NCBI RefSeq assembly: GCF_001653235.2
Contig: NC_035791.1
Coordinates: 4,526,001 to 4,590,000, forward strand
Reading direction: 5' to 3'
Length of the DNA stretch: 64,000 nucleotides
From: Pochonia chlamydosporia 170
Lineage: Eukaryota; Ascomycota; Sordariomycetes; Hypocreales; Clavicipitaceae
Below, in pieces: positions 59,355-64,000 of the stretch. The position numbers were made by a program, and so were the translations under genes. Positions within the stretch are counted from its first letter, which is position 1; each line of letters begins with the position of its first letter. Below the pieces are notes generated by a model. That model did no database searches, was not told the origin of the DNA, and was given only the letters and a program-made list of their open reading frames with translations.

Positions 59355-60282
59355 GGCGCATACCGTACTGTAGCCCATGGCGTACCGTATGGCTCTGAGT
59401 TTCATCAAGTTTGGGCCGGCGGATGAAGAGCAGTTTGGTGCCGAACCGTTTTTCCTTCTGAGCGACGATTACCAACGACCACCTTACGAAGCTATGCGTC
59501 CACGTATGACTTGTTTTTGAGGAGCATTGCTTTTCTTTGTCTTTACAAGCACGAATTATCTCCACGATGCCTTTGCGCAAACACCAAAAGAACTTTAATA
59601 CTACGAGCGGATATGCATTGTTGACAACGGCGCGGGTGGTGTTCATTATCATTAGATGGGGTGGAGTGGCCTGTTCGCCTATGGCGACGGAGTTGGCAGC
59701 GGCGGGCGTTATTGGGAACCACTTATGTATAGGAGTTTGGCGTTGGATAGGAGTCTTTGCCACAGGTGGTGCGCCCCTTTATGTTGAATTGTTGATATTG
59801 TTATTGGGCCATCAACCGCAATGAATAGACATGGACGGAGACGGTCCCTTTGTTCTGGATCTCATGATCATACCATGTGATGCAGATGGCGAACGTCAAA
59901 TGTTCTCCTGCATTTGAACACGAAAATTTTATGACATGGCCTGGCGCAGCTTATCGCGAGGACAACTATGACCTACAAAATCGCTTTCTTGCACGCTTGA
60001 GATCATTCCGCATCAGAGAAGTGGTATATTTCCTGTGACTCGCTTCATGGGGTCTTCTACGTTTCCAGGCAAGCTACACATATTGTATATATTTACCCCA
60101 CTACTCTGGTATGCTGTGTAAGTATGCTATATCATCCTCTGATGATACATGCGACTGGGACATCTCCAATGCCTCCTCCTGACCTTACTAGGATAGAAGT
60201 CATGCATATCCAATGCTCTAAGCCACGGGCATGTTGAAGCAACCAACAAATTATGGCCCAATTCGGCAGCGAAACTGGCCAA
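59355..60282. other. intergenic region, no gene recognised
   Basis: Opposite-strand open stretches (59287-59763 minus and 59537-59824 plus) overlap each other and show no domain; neither is accepted. Confidence 0.45.
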
Positions 60283-61185
60283 TTATTGTTGAACTCCTTC
60301 TCTTGTTGGCTCATCCAGCCACGACGTCTGAATGGCTTTCCAGTAACGTTCTGGCTCTGACCTCATAATTGCCACGTGTTTGGCCCCTACAAACTTCTCC
60401 AGTCGGACCGTGAAGCCGGCATCCTTGGCTTTCCGGGCATTATCCTCGACGTCCTGCCACAAAATGAGATCGTCTTCTGTGCCATATAGATACGTCCGCC
60501 TAGCTTCTCTAGCCAACAAACCTGGGGACCTCAGCGCTCGAGCATTTCGATTTTGAATAGCCGGAACTCGACGGAGGAAGTGGTAGAAGCAAACCATGGC
60601 GATGATGGAATGAACAACGGGACCAGACCACCATGGGAGCATTTGCATCAAGGCGTTGTAGGAGCTCATCCATCTGAAGTATCCTGGACAAGAGTCGAAT
60701 ACTAGGACATATCGTGGCAAGATGGGGGTGCCATGGGGTTGTCCGCCGCGAAGCATGTTACGAAGATAGCTGGCCGTGTGGATGCCACCATTCGAAAACA
60801 TCTGAATAAGAACCTTTGGCGATGTATCGCCAGTTTCATCAGCTCTTTGTTGACGTTCTGACAAGTCGCGAAGGTATGGCAACGCAGGGGACAGATCGCC
60901 GCGTGTTCGCCAAGGGAACATGACGTGGGCAAGGGGGCATTGCGCAATGAGAATTCGTGACGATGGATATATCTTGCGGTATTGTAGAGCATATTTTGAA
61001 ATATGGACTTGTCGTGCGCCCATCCATGACAGTATCAGGACAAGTTCAGGTTCGGAGCCGGGAATAGACGGTTCTTGGTGAGGATCATAGTAGGAGACGG
61101 CTGGACTGAGCTTCTGCATCCAGGACAGGGCTTGTTCGTCTGCGGCTCTGGAAGCAACGACTGTCTTCGAACTTGGAGCCATCAT
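60283..61185 (-). CDS. DUF829/TMEM53 (PaxU-type) alpha/beta hydrolase-like protein
   Basis: A single exon of 300 residues. It has the DUF829 (PF05705) layout: an early strand with LVLILSWMGARQVHISKY, then the nucleophile-elbow-like MFSNGG with Ser 131, the YGTEDDLI acid segment near residues 234-241, and GAKHVAIMR with His 270. The triad positions are therefore all present. Fungal members are called PaxU-like after a gene in the paxilline cluster, and animal members (TMEM53) sit in the nuclear envelope. Here no terpene or other cluster genes surround it, so cluster membership is not supported. A moderately hydrophobic stretch (about 183-205) may contact membrane. Two ATGs in a row leave the start open by one residue. 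Confidence 0.85.
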   Translation of the reverse strand: MMAPSSKTVVASRAADEQALSWMQKLSPAVSYYDPHQEPSIPGSEPELVLILSWMGARQVHISKYALQYRKIYPSSRILIAQCPLAHVMFPWRTRGDLSPALPYLRDLSERQQRADETGDTSPKVLIQMFSNGGIHTASYLRNMLRGGQPHGTPILPRYVLVFDSCPGYFRWMSSYNALMQMLPWWSGPVVHSIIAMVCFYHFLRRVPAIQNRNARALRSPGLLAREARRTYLYGTEDDLILWQDVEDNARKAKDAGFTVRLEKFVGAKHVAIMRSEPERYWKAIQTSWLDEPTREGVQQ

Positions 61186-61841
61186 TGGCTGAGATCATGG
61201 ATTGTTAGCCCGATGGTTATAGATTGGTCGTGTACACACGGCATCGGGACGTCTGGGAATAGCCTGACCAATGTAACAACTCCATCCACGTAACAGTGGC
61301 TAGCTCATGAACGAGAAACTTTGCACGGGACACTGGCAAAAATATGAGACTTGTGAATGATGAGAATAGTCTCTTCTGAGATACCAATGCAACTTGACAC
61401 GTGCGCGCACAAGGAAAGTTTTAGCTTTCCCGCCCCCAACTAACAATGAAGGATTGACTTGTTGCGAATACTGCACTAAGCTGATGTGCGGCGCATTGGA
61501 AGCCATCGCATTTGCTGATGTGCTGCCGGGATGCCAGATGTTGCGTACCGAGGCTCCAAGATGCTGATCTGGATGCTGACTGGCTGAGAAGCCTAAAGGC
61601 TTCTCAAGGCGGCATTCGGGGTGGCATCGTTTCCCCGCGCTGCCGTCCGGCTCATTTGTCAAGTTCCAGCCTCCATGGTTGATTGTGGGGAAGAAGATTG
61701 GGAACTTCCAGGGGGTTGAAGCCGCTGGGTGTCCCTTTCCATCCATCCTTGCAGCCATGTGGCTCGTGGTGTTGGGAGAATGACACATGTAAAAATCTTT
61801 GAAGCTCTTCGATGCATGGTAAAGATGGACATTTATCAATA

Positions 61842-61993
61842 CACATGTAGGGGTTGATTGCATTTGAACAAGGAAGGTATCGCATACCGCGTTGTGTGCT
61901 AAGATATATTGAGATGTCTTAGTGTATACTTGGATATATTGAGCTGTATTTGTGTATACTTGGATATGGGCAAGTGTTTTTTACCACAGACTG
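61842..61993 (+). mobile_element. MITE-like element, copy 3 (152 bp, internally duplicated)
   Basis: The right end is CCACAGACTG followed by TA (61994-61995). The left end is diverged (CACATGTAGGGG) after a TA at 61840-61841. Inside, a 30-bp unit beginning GATATATTGAG occurs twice (61903-61932 and 61933-61962) with 27 of 30 bases identical, which explains the greater length. Confidence 0.78.
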
Positions 61994-62016
61994 TATGTAG
62001 GGGTTGATTGCATTTG
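61845..62016 (+). repeat. 22-bp direct repeat at the ends of MITE copy 3
   Basis: The string starting ATGTAGGGGTTGATTG and ending CATTTG occurs perfectly at 61845-61866 and again at 61995-62016. The first lies at the element's left end and the second starts within the right-hand TA border. Confidence 0.9.
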
Positions 62017-63218
62017 TGGTAAAAGCGAAAACACCGCCTGTACTCTGTGCTGACTGGCCAAACATGTTTGCGGTGGAAGAGGGTGAAGCGTTGTTCAGGT
62101 TACCACACAAAACCCGGTTGTGTACCAACGGCCATGATCAAGTTGCGGGTTCGTATGAGGTTCAACAAGGACGCTCGAGCGAGCCGTTTGTTTCTTTTAC
62201 CGACACGATGTAGAACCATCAAAGGCGTTCGTGCTGTGAGACAATGGTACGCCCAGAAAGCTGTTGTGTCACACAACACGGGACTTACACAAAGGGTGAT
62301 GTCTGTTGCGTTTTGGCAACCGAGACGAACAACCGATATTTGGACTACATCTTGCAATTAGCTATAATGCCCCTCTTTGTTAATGCCGTATAATGATGAT
62401 GAAGTATTGCGACTATTGTTGGTCTATAAGGCACATAGACGTCTCAAACCGGGCGCCAGTGGGATCTGTGGTTTTGTGAAAGACTCAAGAGACCATTGCC
62501 ACCCATTTCCCGTGGAAATCGGATTTCAAAATCGAGTGATTTCTGTTCCCTCGATGGCCCTTCGCTTACTTCCCGAGATGAGTGAGGCTGCTGGTACAAG
62601 GTGAACGCTGGCTGTGGATGTTCACCTGTGCTACCGCAGAGGAAAAAAACACAAGGTTTCCAAGATAAACCAATTAGACGTGGAAGTAAAACTTTCCCAA
62701 CAGTGCAACGATAGTGTTCCGATCGTGAATCAGGAGAGATCAGCTCGGTGTGGACTTTTGTATGAAGTGTGCTCTGCAGCAAACTTATGTCGTCCCCCTG
62801 AGCTGATTTACAAAGGGAAGGAGCAATCCAGCAACTGCAGTCCTTGCCGTACACGTACGAGCTTCCACACGACTTAATTCTCTACATTTTGTCAGCTGTC
62901 CATGTTGATTTGTTGGATGGCTTGATTTCTCTCTTAAAAATCTTTCCTCCTGCCAACTAAAATTGTTGCATCCATCATTAATGATTCCTCATCCCCTCCC
63001 CTTACCTTACACTCTCTTTCTCTCTCTCTATTCTCACTCATTCTGTGTGTGTTGACACCAGTAGCCTCTTGACCTATATTCCGTTCGCCGTTCTACTCAT
63101 CGCGATATCTGGCCACGATCCGCTTTTGTTTCTCTTGGAAGATATCGTTGCCTCCCCAAAGCCACAATTGAACAGTTAACTCTAAAGTGTTTACCTCAAG
63201 ACCAGTAAACACGTCGAG

Positions 63219-64000
63219 ATGGTCTCTGTTCAACTTCTCCTCTTTGCTATGGGGATGCAAGTTGCCCTAAGCGCACCCAGTGGACAAACAGATCCGCCCA
63301 GTCCATCCGAATGGGACATATCCAAGCCTTTGAACGGATTCACATTCCAAAGGGCAAAAGCTTTATCCGCCCCAACAGTTGACAAACCAACTCTACGGTA
63401 TTCAAAGATTGCCAATGTTCAAGGTCATTCAGGTAGTCGTAATGCCGTTTCTAGTTTGAACCGAATTCTACGGACTCCGCCATCACACGGTCAGCATACA
63501 TACCAAAACATCAGTACTGCTGGAAACTTTTCCACACAATATGCCATCCAGTGCGGGTGGGATGGTGCGCCCGTGTGGCTACTTCTCGATACTGGAAGCG
63601 CCGACACCTGGGCCGTTCAAAGGGGGTTCGAATGCCATGACTCTGATGGTTCCAAGCACAAGCAAAGCGCATGTGCTTTTGGACAGCCTCATATAAAGAA
63701 GTTCCAAAATGGTCCGATCGATGACCTCCACTTCTATTTACGATACGGCTCTGGCGAGAAAGTTCTTGGTCCAATGGGTTATGCAGATATCTCTTGCGGG
63801 GGAGTTTCCGTTTCCGGTCAGCAAGCTGGTCTCGCGAACTATACTTACTGGCACGGGAACAACCTTACTGTTGGGATATTGGGACTTGCTTATCCCTCGA
63901 TCACGAGTGCCTTCTACGGCAAGATCGGGCAAGAGGCCGCCTGGAATGCCATCCAGTACGTGCCATTTCTGACAAATGCTGTAATGCAAGGAAGCATAGA
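63219..64000 (+). CDS. secreted aspartic protease (pepsin family A1), 3' part beyond window
   Basis: Open from the ATG at 63219 to the window end (260 complete codons), with no intron or stop seen. Residues 1-19 form a signal peptide ending in ALSAP. A propeptide of about 70 residues follows. The first active-site motif is LLLDTGSADTWAV with Asp 124. The flap region is around YGSGEKVLG. The second DTG/DSG motif and the C-terminus lie outside the window. The enzyme would digest extracellular proteins at acid pH; such proteases act in nutrition and, in pathogens, host degradation. Cysteines at about 112, 139 and 150 suggest disulfides. Whether it is GPI-anchored cannot be judged without the 3' end. 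Confidence 0.9.
   Translation, partial: MVSVQLLLFAMGMQVALSAPSGQTDPPSPSEWDISKPLNGFTFQRAKALSAPTVDKPTLRYSKIANVQGHSGSRNAVSSLNRILRTPPSHGQHTYQNISTAGNFSTQYAIQCGWDGAPVWLLLDTGSADTWAVQRGFECHDSDGSKHKQSACAFGQPHIKKFQNGPIDDLHFYLRYGSGEKVLGPMGYADISCGGVSVSGQQAGLANYTYWHGNNLTVGILGLAYPSITSAFYGKIGQEAAWNAIQYVPFLTNAVMQGSI

Larger units (their letters stand above)
61186..63218. other. intergenic region with a MITE-like copy
   Basis: Holds the 152-bp MITE-like copy (61842-61993) and a nearby 22-bp direct repeat. A C/T-rich stretch (about 62990-63055) is probably the leader of the protease gene. A few 75-136-codon open stretches (62047, 62444 minus, 62614) have no recognisable domain and are not called. Confidence 0.55.

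Noticed and set aside
59287..59824. Opposing open stretches of 158 (minus) and 95 (plus) codons
   Set aside because: They overlap on opposite strands, and neither has a domain, signal or splice evidence.
62444..62877. Minus-strand 136-codon and plus-strand 87-codon stretches
   Set aside because: Cysteine content looked interesting, but no conserved motif or plausible start context was seen.
63011..63055. CT-rich run before the protease gene as a regulatory element
   Set aside because: It is most simply the pyrimidine-rich leader common before fungal start codons.

Overview
The window is nuclear DNA of a filamentous ascomycete, most likely a sordariomycete and plausibly Hypocreales; the order is inferred from the overall look of the gene set, not from a search. 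The evidence is many short GT-AG introns (about 45-110 bp, donors mostly GTAAGT, GTGAGT or GTATGT, with CTAAC/CTGAC-like branch sites), fungal orthologues (cyclin C/SSN8, SAL1, PET8, a WDR48/DUF1 homologue), genes on both strands without operons, and secreted proteins with a KEX2 site or a signal peptide. Twenty coding genes are modelled, most with exon joins worked out from the bases; every multi-exon model closes in frame.

Layout. 1-10.5 kb is accessory in look: an A/T-ending multi-pass membrane protein, a small cysteine-rich secreted protein, possible gene relics, a mitochondrial ComA/phosphosulfolactate-synthase-like protein, an erythromycin-esterase-family protein, a conserved small hydrophilic protein and a 56-residue secreted peptide. 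10.5-28.3 kb is a conserved core: TilS-like tRNA-lysidine synthetase, BTB/POZ protein, membrane-anchored DUF4097-like protein, SAL1-type Ca2+-regulated mitochondrial carrier (one intron holds a 15-N assembly gap), cyclin C, and an alpha/beta hydrolase. 28.3-35.2 kb is a 7-kb stretch without a convincing gene. 35.2-50.8 kb is a second core block: a conserved short protein, a mitochondrial small protein, a DJ-1/PfpI protein, the PET8 S-adenosylmethionine carrier, the WDR48/DUF1 homologue, a tiny cysteine-rich protein and a triple-KH RNA-binding protein. 50.8-64 kb is again gene-poor: a small CxxC protein, a DUF829/PaxU-type hydrolase and the 5' part of a secreted aspartic protease cut by the window end.

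The clearest non-genic structure is a dispersed family of non-autonomous elements (four copies, 117-152 bp, near 16.7, 31.9, 52.5 and 61.8 kb). They have imperfect terminal inverted repeats beginning CAGT, TA at most insertion borders, and variable internal duplication, consistent with Tc1/mariner-type MITEs. Two tiny cysteine-rich proteins that both begin MCR and share a CxxC-like layout (46.9 and 59.1 kb) may be distant members of one uncharacterised fungal family. No CRISPR array, tRNA, rRNA or biosynthetic gene cluster was recognised. Three solute or energy-related mitochondrial proteins (SAL1, PET8, TilS-like) and two other predicted mitochondrial proteins lie here, but nothing suggests more than ordinary eukaryotic gene order. 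I found no convincing new multi-gene system.
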